A stretch of DNA of 6,058 nt, from assembly GCA_034440355.1 (NCBI GenBank), contig JAWXBY010000169.1, positions 1 to 6,058 of the forward strand. The letters run 5' to 3'. This DNA is from SZUA-430 sp034440355 (GTDB taxonomy: Bacteria; Pseudomonadota; Alphaproteobacteria; Micropepsales; Micropepsaceae). Within the stretch, counting starts at the first letter, position 1. The number at the start of each line of letters is the position of its first letter. Shown here one piece after another: positions 1-6,058 of this stretch. Both the position numbers and the translations under genes were made by a program. The notes beneath the pieces were generated by a model. That model was not told the origin of the DNA. It did not search any database and saw only the letters and a program-made list of their open reading frames with translations.

Positions 1-2
1 CC

Positions 3-947
3 ATCGCGGATCGTACGCTCGATGCGCGGTTGCAGTTCCTTGGTGCGATGGCGAAGCGCCAACCCTCGATGGAGACGTTGACGCCGGAGGTGGCGCGCAA
101 GGCGGCGAACGAGGGGCTAGCGCTGCTCGAGGCTGAGGCGGCGCACGATATCGACATTGCCGACGTTGCGTTGCCGCTGGCCGATGGGCGCGCGATTCCG
201 GTGCGGACGTACAAGCCGCGCTTGCCGAACCGGTTGGTGCCGACGCTCGTCTACTTCCACATGGGCGGGTGCGTGATCGGCGATCTTGAGACGTGCCACG
301 TCTTCTGTTCGCGGATTGCGCATGAGGCGGGATGCTTGGTCGTGTCGGTCGATTATCGTCTGGCGCCGGAGCATAAGTTTCCGGCGGCGGTCGAGGATGC
401 GCTCGCGGCGTTTCGCTGGGTGCGGGACAACGCGCCGTCGCTGGGCGGCAATCCCAATCTGGTCGCGGTCGGCGGCGATTCGGCGGGCGGGTATCTCTCG
501 GCCGTGATCGCGCAGGAGATGAAGCGGGCGAATGAGAAGCCGCCGGTGTTGCAGCTTCTGATCTATCCGGTTGTCGACTGGCTGTCGGCGACGGAGTCGA
601 TGAAGGCGTTCGGCGATGCCTATCCGTTGACGACGCCGATCATGGATTATTTCCGTTCGCATTATTTCACCAACATCGAGACCGATGCGAAGGACTTGAA
701 GGCTTCACCGGGGCTCAGCGACGATCTCAGCGGGTTGCCGCCGGCGCTCGTCTACACGGCGGGGCATGATCCGTTGGTCGATCAGGGGCGCGATTATGCG
801 GAGGCGCTGAAGATTGCGGGCGTGCCGGTGATCTATCGCTGCTATGATCATTTGAGCCATGCATTTACGGCGATGAGCGGGGCCATTCCCGGCGCGCGCG
901 TGGCGCTGAACGAGATCATCGCGGATTTGAGACGGGCGATCGGATGA
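3..947 (+). CDS. Alpha/beta hydrolase, HSL (hormone-sensitive lipase) family, 5' end outside window
   Basis: This is a probable cytoplasmic carboxylesterase or lipase-like hydrolase acting on short esters or lactones; the substrate is unknown. The reading frame is open to the left edge, and the residues encoded before the TTG at 30 (ending LDAR) fit the usual N-terminal cap of this family, so the real start is upstream and the gene is partial. Visible signals are an oxyanion-hole motif HMGG (codons 258-269; usually HGGG), the family segment DYRLAPEH, the nucleophile elbow GDSAGG with Ser at 480-482, the acid Asp in HDPLVD at 768-770 and the catalytic His in LSHAF at 858-860. The full triad is therefore intact and the C-terminus is complete. 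Its last bases overlap the start of the next gene as ATGA, suggesting translational coupling. The family is very confident; the substrate is not. Confidence 0.93.
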   Translation: MADRTLDARLQFLGAMAKRQPSMETLTPEVARKAANEGLALLEAEAAHDIDIADVALPLADGRAIPVRTYKPRLPNRLVPTLVYFHMGGCVIGDLETCHVFCSRIAHEAGCLVVSVDYRLAPEHKFPAAVEDALAAFRWVRDNAPSLGGNPNLVAVGGDSAGGYLSAVIAQEMKRANEKPPVLQLLIYPVVDWLSATESMKAFGDAYPLTTPIMDYFRSHYFTNIETDAKDLKASPGLSDDLSGLPPALVYTAGHDPLVDQGRDYAEALKIAGVPVIYRCYDHLSHAFTAMSGAIPGARVALNEIIADLRRAIG

Positions 948-1918
948 GCAGGGCTTTGGTCGTTCGCGCGCTGTCGGACGATCTTTCGACGCTGAAGATG
1001 GAAGATCGCGCGTTGCCCGCGCCGGGCAGGGGCGAGCTCAAGGTGCGCTTGCGTGCGGCGAGCGTGAACTTTCCCGACATCCTGATGGTGCAGGGGAAGT
1101 ATCAGCTGAAGCCCGAGTTGCCGTTCTCGCCGGGCATGGAAGGCGCGGGCGACGTTGTGGCCGTGGGCGACGGCGTCGCGCGCGTGAAAATGGGCGACAA
1201 GGTCGTCTTTGGATCGCGGTTCGGCTGCTACGCGGAAGAGATTGTCGTGCCCGAGGCGGCGGTGCGCGCGCTGCCCCGTGGGTTCGACTATGCGAAGGGC
1301 GCCGCGTATCCGGCCGCTTATCTGACTGCGTATGTTGGGCTGGTCCGGCGCGGGACGCTGCTCGCCGGCGAGACGTTGTTGGTACATGGGGCGGCGGGCG
1401 GCGTTGGGTTGGCTGCCGTCGATCTCGGCAAGCTGCTTGGCGCGACGGTGATCGCGACGGCCTCAAGTGATGAGAAGCGCGCGTTCTTGACGAGCTACGG
1501 CGCGGATCATGTGTTGCCTTCGTCCGGCTTTCGCGAGGCGGTAAAGGATCTGACGCAGGGGCGCGGGGCGGATGTGATCTACGATCCCGTGGGCGGCGAT
1601 GTGTTTGATGAGAGCGTGCGCTGTATCGCGTTCGGGGGGCGGCTGCTGGTCATCGGATTTACGAGCGGGCGCATTCCGACCGTGTCGGTGAACATGCCGC
1701 TGATCAAGGGGTTCTCCGTCGTTGGCGTGCGCGCGGGGGAATACGGGCGGCAGTTTCCGGCGAAGGGCGTCGAGAATATTCGTGCCATCGACGCGTGGGC
1801 GGCTGAGGGCAAGATCCGGCCGCATGTGTGCGCGGCATTGCCGCTGGAGCGTGCGCTCGAGGCGATGGCGATGCTTCAGAATCGCAAGGTGATCGGCAAG
1901 GTCGTGCTGACGATGTAG
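944..1918 (+). CDS. NADPH:quinone oxidoreductase family protein (zinc-free MDR)
   Basis: This is a 324-residue cytoplasmic reductase of the medium-chain dehydrogenase/reductase (MDR) superfamily, quinone oxidoreductase branch, expected to use NADPH to reduce quinones, enones or acyl-CoA-type enoyl substrates. The N-terminal GroES-like domain carries SVNFPDILMVQGKYQ and PGMEGAG (about residues 40-69). The Rossmann domain carries HGAAGGVG at 148-155 and SSDEK at 174-178, where the Ser/Lys pair is typical of NADPH binding. The catalytic and structural zinc ligands of alcohol dehydrogenases are not seen. Length is normal for the family. The ATG at 944 is supported by the typical start MSRALVV and by the four-base ATGA overlap with the hydrolase; no strong Shine-Dalgarno is visible, which fits reinitiation. 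The gene ends four bases from a convergent gene. It could instead be a crotonyl-CoA-reductase-like enzyme; sequence alone cannot decide. Confidence 0.93.
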   Translation: MSRALVVRALSDDLSTLKMEDRALPAPGRGELKVRLRAASVNFPDILMVQGKYQLKPELPFSPGMEGAGDVVAVGDGVARVKMGDKVVFGSRFGCYAEEIVVPEAAVRALPRGFDYAKGAAYPAAYLTAYVGLVRRGTLLAGETLLVHGAAGGVGLAAVDLGKLLGATVIATASSDEKRAFLTSYGADHVLPSSGFREAVKDLTQGRGADVIYDPVGGDVFDESVRCIAFGGRLLVIGFTSGRIPTVSVNMPLIKGFSVVGVRAGEYGRQFPAKGVENIRAIDAWAAEGKIRPHVCAALPLERALEAMAMLQNRKVIGKVVLTM

Positions 1919-1922
1919 CCCT

Positions 1923-2837
1923 TCACGGCTGCTTCAGAACGCGTTCCATGAAACGTTTGTCGAGAACTGACTCTTCTTCCGATTCCGGCACCAACTCGGC
2001 GGGCTTCATACCGGCTGTGTGCGCGATCGCGGCGACGCGGCCTTGGCCCAGGAACAGCGTGTCGGGTGCGATTTTTGCGATCGGGTCTTCGTAGGCCGCC
2101 GTCGGGGTGACGATCGTCCAGCCGTCCTTGCGTAAAGCGGCGACAAGATCGCCGATGAACTGAGCGGCGAGATCGTTCTCGTGCAGCAACAGAACGTGAC
2201 GGGGTGAGCGGCCGAGCGCCTTCACGGCGACGTCGTCGTAGAATTTGACGCAGTCCATCAACGTTTCGACGTAAAGGTCGCGGAGCGCCGTCTGATCGAC
2301 GGTCTTACCGGCTTTCTTCGCATCGTTGGCGAGCGCGTTCAGATACCAGTCGTAATTGTCGACTGTGACATAGCCCTGCGCGTAGTTCATGACGATCAGG
2401 CCTGCGCGAACCGTGTCGCGCTTGTCGCGCGTTTCGCCTTCGGACAGGAATGGAAAGCGAAACCAGGCGCGAAAGTTCGGCATGGTCTTCAGGCTTGCGT
2501 GGGCGGCGGCGATGTCGGCGAGATATTCCTCCGCCGTCAGGTTGCGCAGGTTTGGATGCGTGTTCGAGTGGTTCGCGATGAGGTGGCCGGCACGCGCGTA
2601 CGCGGTGAGGCGCGCGAGCTCAGCCGGTGTACGGCTACGCGGGACGGCAAAGAATGCGGCTTGTTCTACGCCCGCCTTCCTCAGGGCCTCGATCAGCATT
2701 GGCGTGCGCGCGTCGCCCGTCATGATCGCGCTGTCGGGGATCGGCGCGTCGTCGAAGGTGAGGGCGATTTCGCGGGCGTGAACTGCGCCGGCGAAGGCCA
2801 GCGCGGTTGTTGCGATGAGGCCGAGGACGAAGCGCAT
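1923..2837 (-). CDS. Exported polysaccharide deacetylase (NodB homology domain)
   Basis: This is a 304-residue carbohydrate esterase 4-like protein expected to remove N- or O-acetyl groups from a polysaccharide or peptidoglycan outside the cytoplasm. Residues 1-21 form a signal peptide (Arg, hydrophobic core, then VHA before REIAL), so the product is probably periplasmic. Motif 1 is TFDDAP, with catalytic-base Asp29 and metal ligand Asp30. Motif 2 is HSNTH, with metal ligands His90 and His94. Motif 3 is RFPF at 127-130. The late histidine motif LLLHEND contains His219. All expected catalytic positions are thus present. The C-terminal 60 residues or so extend beyond the NodB core and end in an acidic stretch. 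It is the last gene of the leftward operon; its ATG shares one base with the stop of the SDR (TGATG), so translation is probably coupled, and no good ribosome site of its own is visible. The true substrate is unknown. Confidence 0.92.
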   Translation of the reverse strand: MRFVLGLIATTALAFAGAVHAREIALTFDDAPIPDSAIMTGDARTPMLIEALRKAGVEQAAFFAVPRSRTPAELARLTAYARAGHLIANHSNTHPNLRNLTAEEYLADIAAAHASLKTMPNFRAWFRFPFLSEGETRDKRDTVRAGLIVMNYAQGYVTVDNYDWYLNALANDAKKAGKTVDQTALRDLYVETLMDCVKFYDDVAVKALGRSPRHVLLLHENDLAAQFIGDLVAALRKDGWTIVTPTAAYEDPIAKIAPDTLFLGQGRVAAIAHTAGMKPAELVPESEEESVLDKRFMERVLKQP

Positions 2838-3739
2838 CAGACCGAGCGCTTGGTGCGGTCTTTTTCGTTGGTGCTTTTGATCATGTTGCGGATGTTTTCC
2901 CAGTCGCTGTCTCCGAGTTTGGAGAGCTGGGAGAAGTTGCCGCCGCCGGCCAGGAACGCGCCGCCGTCGATGGCGATCGTTTCACCCGTGAGGTAATCGC
3001 AGCCGTCGGACATCAGGAACGTCGCGAGGTTGCGCAGTTCCTGCATTTGGCCGACGCGGCCCATCGGGTTGCCGGAGGCGCTGCTGTCTTGTTCGCTGCC
3101 CATGTTGCCGGAGCGCATGCTGCCCGGGTTCAGGCGTTCCCAGGCGCCTTTGGTCGGGAAGGGGCCTGGCGCGATGGCGTTGAGGCGGATGCCGTGTCCC
3201 GCCCATTCGACGGCGAGCGACTTCGTCATCACGTTGAGGCCGGCTTTCGACATCGCTGACGGGACCGTGAAGGGGCCGCCGTTCCACACCCAGGTCGTCA
3301 GGATCGAGATGACGTTCGCTTTTTGCTTTTGTTCGATCCAGCGCTTGCCGGCGGCCAGCGTGACGTAGAACGTGCCGTGGAAGACGATGTTGGCGATGGC
3401 GTTGAAGCCGTTCGGCGACAGGTCCTTCGTGCGGCTGATGAAGTTGCCGGCGGCGTTGTTGACGAGGCCGTGCAGCGGGCCTTCGTTGAACACGCGCGTC
3501 ATCATGTCTTCGACGGCGTCGGGCACGCGGATGTCGCAGGCGATCCCGGTGACGCGGACGTTGTTCTTCTTCGACAGTTCCTGCGCGGTCTCTTCGATCA
3601 CCGGGCCGCGGCGGCCGCAGATGTAGACCTCTGCGCCCAGGCTTGCGTATTCGTCCGCCATCTCCTTGCCGAGGCCGGTGCCGCCACCGGTGACGAGGAT
3701 GCGTTTGCCTTTGAACAGGTCCGCGCGAAACATCGACAT
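2837..3739 (-). CDS. SDR family oxidoreductase, 2,4-dienoyl-CoA reductase-like
   Basis: This is a 300-residue short-chain dehydrogenase/reductase, probably cytoplasmic. The cofactor loop TGGGTGLG (17-24) and basic residues CGRR after the second strand suggest NADPH. NNAAGNF (94-100), PSAMSKAG (160-167), PGPFPTKGA (191-199), IDGG (257-260) and the C-terminal tail NFSQLSKL through DWENIRNMI strongly recall mitochondrial and bacterial 2,4-dienoyl-CoA reductases of the DECR1 type, which reduce dienoyl-CoA intermediates in oxidation of unsaturated fatty acids. Compared from memory with human DECR1, the equivalents of Asn148, Ser210 and Lys214 are present (Asn99, Ser161, Lys165), but the position of Tyr199 is Trp150, and there is no tyrosine between residues 126 and 248. 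A Ser/Gly/Met-rich insert at about 205-226 lies in the substrate-loop region. The ATG at 3739 has a good upstream GGAGA; it follows the small exported-protein gene by 11 bases. Fold certain, exact reaction uncertain. Confidence 0.92.
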   Translation of the reverse strand: MSMFRADLFKGKRILVTGGGTGLGKEMADEYASLGAEVYICGRRGPVIEETAQELSKKNNVRVTGIACDIRVPDAVEDMMTRVFNEGPLHGLVNNAAGNFISRTKDLSPNGFNAIANIVFHGTFYVTLAAGKRWIEQKQKANVISILTTWVWNGGPFTVPSAMSKAGLNVMTKSLAVEWAGHGIRLNAIAPGPFPTKGAWERLNPGSMRSGNMGSEQDSSASGNPMGRVGQMQELRNLATFLMSDGCDYLTGETIAIDGGAFLAGGGNFSQLSKLGDSDWENIRNMIKSTNEKDRTKRSV

Positions 3740-3745
3740 GCTTAG

Positions 3746-3752
3746 TCTCCCT
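3746..3752 (-). promoter_or_regulatory. Ribosome binding site of the SDR gene
   Basis: On the minus strand the sequence AGGGAGA lies six bases before the ATG at 3739 and overlaps the last bases of the TAG stop of the preceding gene. It supports this ATG over the in-frame Met two codons further in, and shows the ribosome can reload directly at the end of the upstream gene. Confidence 0.6.
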
Positions 3753-4095
3753 ACAATCCTTTGACGCCGCCGCAGGAATAGAGCGCGGTCAGCGCCGCGG
3801 CAATGGCGTCGAACTCACTCTTGTTGTCGAGCGAGGGAACTTGTTCGTCGATCCAGTAGGTGACTTCGCCGACCAGGCCTTCGTCAGAGAGGCCGCTAGG
3901 GAAACAAAGCTGCGCCGGTGCGCGCTGACCGGGCGGCGGGTTTTGGATCACGCGGGCAACCTCTCGGATCCTCGCCGCGCAGCCCGCCTCGTCCGTCGAG
4001 CAGCGGTAGAGAAAATCTTTCGTCGTCGCGGCCAACGCCAATTGTGCGGCCGCCAGGCTGAGCCCGAAGGTCAGCGCCGTCAGTGTCCAATGCAT
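3751..4095 (-). CDS. Small exported four-cysteine protein, Rap1a/Tai-like
   Basis: This is a 114-residue protein with a clear signal peptide (about residues 1-22, hydrophobic core, ALA then ATTKD), so probably periplasmic, with a mature part of about 90 residues. The mature part has four cysteines, Cys32, Cys39, Cys64 (in QLCFPSGLSDEGL) and Cys108 (in ALYSCGG), a number able to form two disulfides. The order Cys, Cys, a CxP segment followed by an amphipathic helix with a YWIDEQVP-like stretch, then an Ala-rich helix ending in a Cys, recalls the Rap1a/Tai family, whose founders are immunity proteins for type VI secretion amidase effectors; many members have no known effector. No effector gene is visible nearby, so an immunity role is only a possibility. 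A conservative name would be hypothetical exported protein. A strong ribosome binding site supports the ATG at 4095. Confidence 0.8.
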   Translation of the reverse strand: MHWTLTALTFGLSLAAAQLALAATTKDFLYRCSTDEAGCAARIREVARVIQNPPPGQRAPAQLCFPSGLSDEGLVGEVTYWIDEQVPSLDNKSEFDAIAAALTALYSCGGVKGL

Positions 4096-4101
4096 GTTAA
4101 G

Positions 4102-4108
4102 CCCTCCC
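4102..4108 (-). promoter_or_regulatory. Ribosome binding site of the Rap1a/Tai-like gene
   Basis: On the minus strand GGGAGGG lies six bases before the ATG at 4095, in the 22-base gap after the preceding gene. It is the best Shine-Dalgarno match in the window and fixes the start of this short gene, supporting that it is really translated. Confidence 0.65.
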
Positions 4109-4117
4109 GGACGCCAA

Positions 4118-4636
4118 CTATGCCCGGACGTAGGATTGGCGCGCCAGACCTTTGTCGTAGGTTTGCGTGCCGACCAGCTTTAGCGCCATTTCCGGGCGGC
4201 CGGCCGTGAAGAGCGGGATGCCTTCGCCAAGAAGAACGGGCACGGTGAAGAGGTCGATGCGGTCGATCGCGTTTGCGGCGAGGAAGGCGTTGATCGCCAT
4301 TGCGCCGCCCATCACCCACGCGTCCTTGCCGCCTGACGCGCGCAAGGCGGCGGCGAGTTTGGCGATGTCGGCGCTCACGCGCGTGACCGTCGGCGGCGCT
4401 TCGTCGTCGAGCGGCCGCGTGGTGATGACCAGGCTGCGTGCGTTCGGATAGGGCCACTCGCCGAACGAGCGTGCGAGGTCGTAGCTGGCGCGGCCCATGA
4501 CGACGGTTCCGATCTCGGCGATGAATTTCTCATAGCCGTAGTCGACGGTGTCGAACGGACGCAGCCAATCGATGCCGCCGTCGGGGCGGGAGATGTAGCC
4601 GTCGAGCGATTGGGCGATGTAGACGCGAATAGCCAT
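4118..4636 (-). CDS. Dihydrofolate reductase family protein (RibD C-terminal domain type)
   Basis: This is a 172-residue single-domain cytoplasmic protein with the DHFR/RibD-C fold. The N-terminus IAQSLDGYISRPDGGIDWL, the segment VVMGRASYD (45-53, the MGRxTxE-like motif), VITTRPL (70-76) and WVMGGAMAINAFL (107-119, the nucleotide-binding Gly-Gly turn) are characteristic of the YyaP/YwjB-like dihydrofolate reductase family. These are probable NAD(P)H-dependent reductases of unknown substrate; the set is distinct from housekeeping FolA, and no deaminase domain of full RibD is attached. Length is normal and complete. The ATG at 4636 gives the typical start MAIRVYIAQS; its ribosome site is weak, and it lies 18 bases after the ligase stop, so it probably depends on read-through from upstream. 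A role beside the ligase is not evident. Family confident, function unknown. Confidence 0.92.
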   Translation of the reverse strand: MAIRVYIAQSLDGYISRPDGGIDWLRPFDTVDYGYEKFIAEIGTVVMGRASYDLARSFGEWPYPNARSLVITTRPLDDEAPPTVTRVSADIAKLAAALRASGGKDAWVMGGAMAINAFLAANAIDRIDLFTVPVLLGEGIPLFTAGRPEMALKLVGTQTYDKGLARQSYVRA

Positions 4637-4654
4637 GCGCGCTGCTTACAGCAA

Positions 4655-6058
4655 TCAACGCGTCGGCAACAGACGTTCCAGCGTGTCGATGGTATCGGCT
4701 TCCGCAGGTGGTTTGTCCCAGCGCAGGCGGTTGATGCGGGGGAAGCGCATCGCGACGCCGGATTTATGGCGCGGCGAGCGTTGCAGGCCTTCGAAGGCGA
4801 CTTCGAAGACGAGGCCTAAGTCCCTCGTGTGCGTGACTTCGCGCACGGGGCCGAAGCTTGCGATCGTGTTGTTGCGGATGAAGCGGTCGATTTGTTTCAG
4901 CTCTTCGTCGGTGAAGCCGAAATAGGCTTTGCCGACGGGGACGAGGTCGTCGCCCTTCCAAACGCCGAAGGTGTAGTCGGAATAGAACGACGAGCGTTTG
5001 CCGTGGCCGCGTTGCGCGTACATCAAGACGGCATCGACGAGGTGCGGGTCGCGCTTCCATTTCCACCACAGGCCTTTGACGCGGCCGGGCAGGTAGGCGC
5101 TGTCTTTGCGTTTCAGCATCACGCCTTCGACGGCGGGCGAGGGTGGGCTTGCGCGTTTCGCGGCGAGTTCGTCCCAGGTTGCGAAGGGCACGAGAGGCGA
5201 GAGATCGATGCGGCCGAGTTTGTGCCGCTTGATGAGGCTGTCGAGGCGTGCGCGGCGGTCGAGGAACGGCAGCGTGCGGAGGTCTTCGCCTTCCAGCATC
5301 AGGCAGTCGTAGGCGCGGATGCCGGCGGGGAGGGCGGCGAGTTGCTTGGCGCTGACCACTTTGCGGTTCAGGCGTTGCTGCAGGTCGTTGAAGGTCAGCG
5401 CCTCGCCGTCGCGGATGATGAGGAGTTCGCCGTCGATCACGGCTTCGGTTTGAAGCGCGTCGAGGATGTCGGGGAATGCGCTGCCGATGTCTTCGCCGGT
5501 GCGCGAGTAGAGACGGCGCTTGCCGCCTTCGTTGACGGCTTGGACGCGGATGCCGTCCCATTTCCATTCGGCGACGAATTCTTCGGGGGCGAGCGTCGGC
5601 AGATCTTTGTCTTCGATCGCGTGGGCCAGCATGACGGGACGGAAGATCGCGTGCGACTTGCCGGACGGTTTGTCCGCACTGCCGTCGAGCCAGGCGAAGA
5701 GGTCTTCGTACGGCGGCGTAAGGGCTGGCCAGAGTTCTTCGATTTCGTTCGGGTCGACGCCCTTCAGTTCGGCGACGGCGGTTTTGGCGAGGCGTGCAGA
5801 GACGCCGATGCGCAGGCCGCCGGTGATGAGTTTGATCAGCGCCCAGCGGCCGTTGGCGTCGAGGGCGTCGAGCCACTTCTCCAGACAGCGCGGCAGTTCG
5901 GTTTTGCCGAGCGTCGACAGGCGTTCGACGATTTCGCTCAAGGACGGGCTGACGTTGGCGCCGTGTTTGGGCGGCCAGATGAGCGCGATCGTCTCCGCGA
6001 GGTCGCCGACATAGTCGTAGGAGAGCGCGAATAACGTGGGGTCGACGCGCGCGTCGAC
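4655..6058 (-). CDS. ATP-dependent DNA ligase (N-terminal part outside window)
   Basis: This cytoplasmic enzyme seals nicks in duplex DNA using ATP. The frame is open to the right edge: residues before the TTG at 5941 (including DPTLFALSYDYVGDLAET) read as a normal part of the N-terminal DNA-binding domain, so the true start is further right and perhaps 60-70 residues are missing. Next come GRWALIKLITGGLRIGVS of the same domain, then the adenylation domain: motif I EWKWDGIRV with the AMP-accepting Lys at 5561-5563, SRTGEDI (motif Ia region), VIDGELLI (motif III), EGVMLK (motif IV) and LWWKWKRD (motif V). An OB-fold domain ends with RHKSGVAMRFPRI. The DNA-binding domain, and the absence of visible polymerase or phosphoesterase domains, argue against LigD. 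It resembles the ligase found in ligase-associated repair clusters with an exonuclease, an Lhr-like helicase and a PdeM-type phosphoesterase; none is in this window. It is the most upstream visible gene of the leftward operon. Confidence 0.95.
   Translation of the reverse strand, partial: VDARVDPTLFALSYDYVGDLAETIALIWPPKHGANVSPSLSEIVERLSTLGKTELPRCLEKWLDALDANGRWALIKLITGGLRIGVSARLAKTAVAELKGVDPNEIEELWPALTPPYEDLFAWLDGSADKPSGKSHAIFRPVMLAHAIEDKDLPTLAPEEFVAEWKWDGIRVQAVNEGGKRRLYSRTGEDIGSAFPDILDALQTEAVIDGELLIIRDGEALTFNDLQQRLNRKVVSAKQLAALPAGIRAYDCLMLEGEDLRTLPFLDRRARLDSLIKRHKLGRIDLSPLVPFATWDELAAKRASPPSPAVEGVMLKRKDSAYLPGRVKGLWWKWKRDPHLVDAVLMYAQRGHGKRSSFYSDYTFGVWKGDDLVPVGKAYFGFTDEELKQIDRFIRNNTIASFGPVREVTHTRDLGLVFEVAFEGLQRSPRHKSGVAMRFPRINRLRWDKPPAEADTIDTLERLLPTR

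Noticed and set aside
30..32. TTG as the start of the alpha/beta hydrolase
   Set aside because: The frame is open back to the edge, and the preceding residues fit the family's N-terminal region (a pattern like LDxxLQ before the SxxxLTPE stretch). The start is more likely outside the window.
117..662. 181-codon open frame on the - strand inside the hydrolase gene
   Set aside because: It is Arg-rich and low in complexity, has no family motif, and is fully covered by the well-supported hydrolase; it is a GC-driven shadow.
3323..3745. 140-codon open frame on the + strand opposite the SDR
   Set aside because: It is antisense to conserved SDR sequence, with biased composition (Val, Ala, Asp, Arg) and no motif.
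4118..4636. Housekeeping dihydrofolate reductase (folA) or riboflavin reductase (ribD)
   Set aside because: The motifs fit the YyaP-like DHFR family rather than FolA, and the RibD deaminase domain is absent, so no gene symbol is given.
4641..4652. Short inverted repeat GCTG-CTTA-CAGC in the gap between ligase and DHFR-like genes
   Set aside because: A four-base stem with no T-tract is too weak to call a terminator, and the tight spacing favours co-transcription.
5939..5941. TTG as the start of the DNA ligase
   Set aside because: The 39 codons upstream to the edge remain in frame and read as conserved DNA-binding-domain sequence (SYDYVGDLAET), so this is an internal Leu codon.
4829..6034. 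401-codon open frame on the + strand opposite the ligase
   Set aside because: It lies entirely within the ligase on the complementary strand. Its composition (long runs of Ala, Val, Glu, Asp, Phe) is what the antisense of a GC-rich gene gives, and no recognisable domain is seen.
4655..6058. LigD-type non-homologous end-joining ligase
   Set aside because: An N-terminal DNA-binding domain precedes the adenylation domain, and no polymerase, phosphoesterase or Ku gene is visible.

Overview
The window is GC-rich, very densely coding chromosomal DNA from a bacterium, most likely an alphaproteobacterium. That placement is an inference from codon and base bias, the gene families present and their sequence style; no rRNA or other marker fixes the taxon. 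It holds seven protein genes with no gap between genes longer than 22 bases. I see no RNA gene, mobile element, CRISPR array or phage signal.

Left part (1-1918, + strand): a two-gene unit. An alpha/beta hydrolase of the hormone-sensitive-lipase type, whose start lies left of the window, overlaps by four bases (ATGA) the start of a zinc-free NADPH:quinone-oxidoreductase-like enzyme. Both are probably cytoplasmic enzymes of lipid, ester or enone metabolism; their substrates cannot be read from sequence.

Right part (1923-6058, - strand): five genes run leftward from the right edge, with gaps of 18, 22 and 11 bases and then a one-base overlap, so they look like one operon. In transcription order they are an ATP-dependent DNA ligase (start beyond the right edge), a DHFR/RibD-type reductase-like protein, a small exported four-cysteine protein resembling Rap1a/Tai, a 2,4-dienoyl-CoA-reductase-like short-chain dehydrogenase (SDR), and an exported NodB-type polysaccharide deacetylase. 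They share no obvious pathway. The ligase matches the type that, in many proteobacteria, sits with a ligase-associated exonuclease, helicase and phosphoesterase; those partners would have to lie to the right of the window.

The two units converge with only four bases between their stop codons. No clear new system is visible. The most interesting points are the SDR, which has tryptophan where the dienoyl-CoA reductase family has its catalytic tyrosine, the HMGG form of the hydrolase oxyanion motif, and an orphan Rap1a/Tai-like protein.
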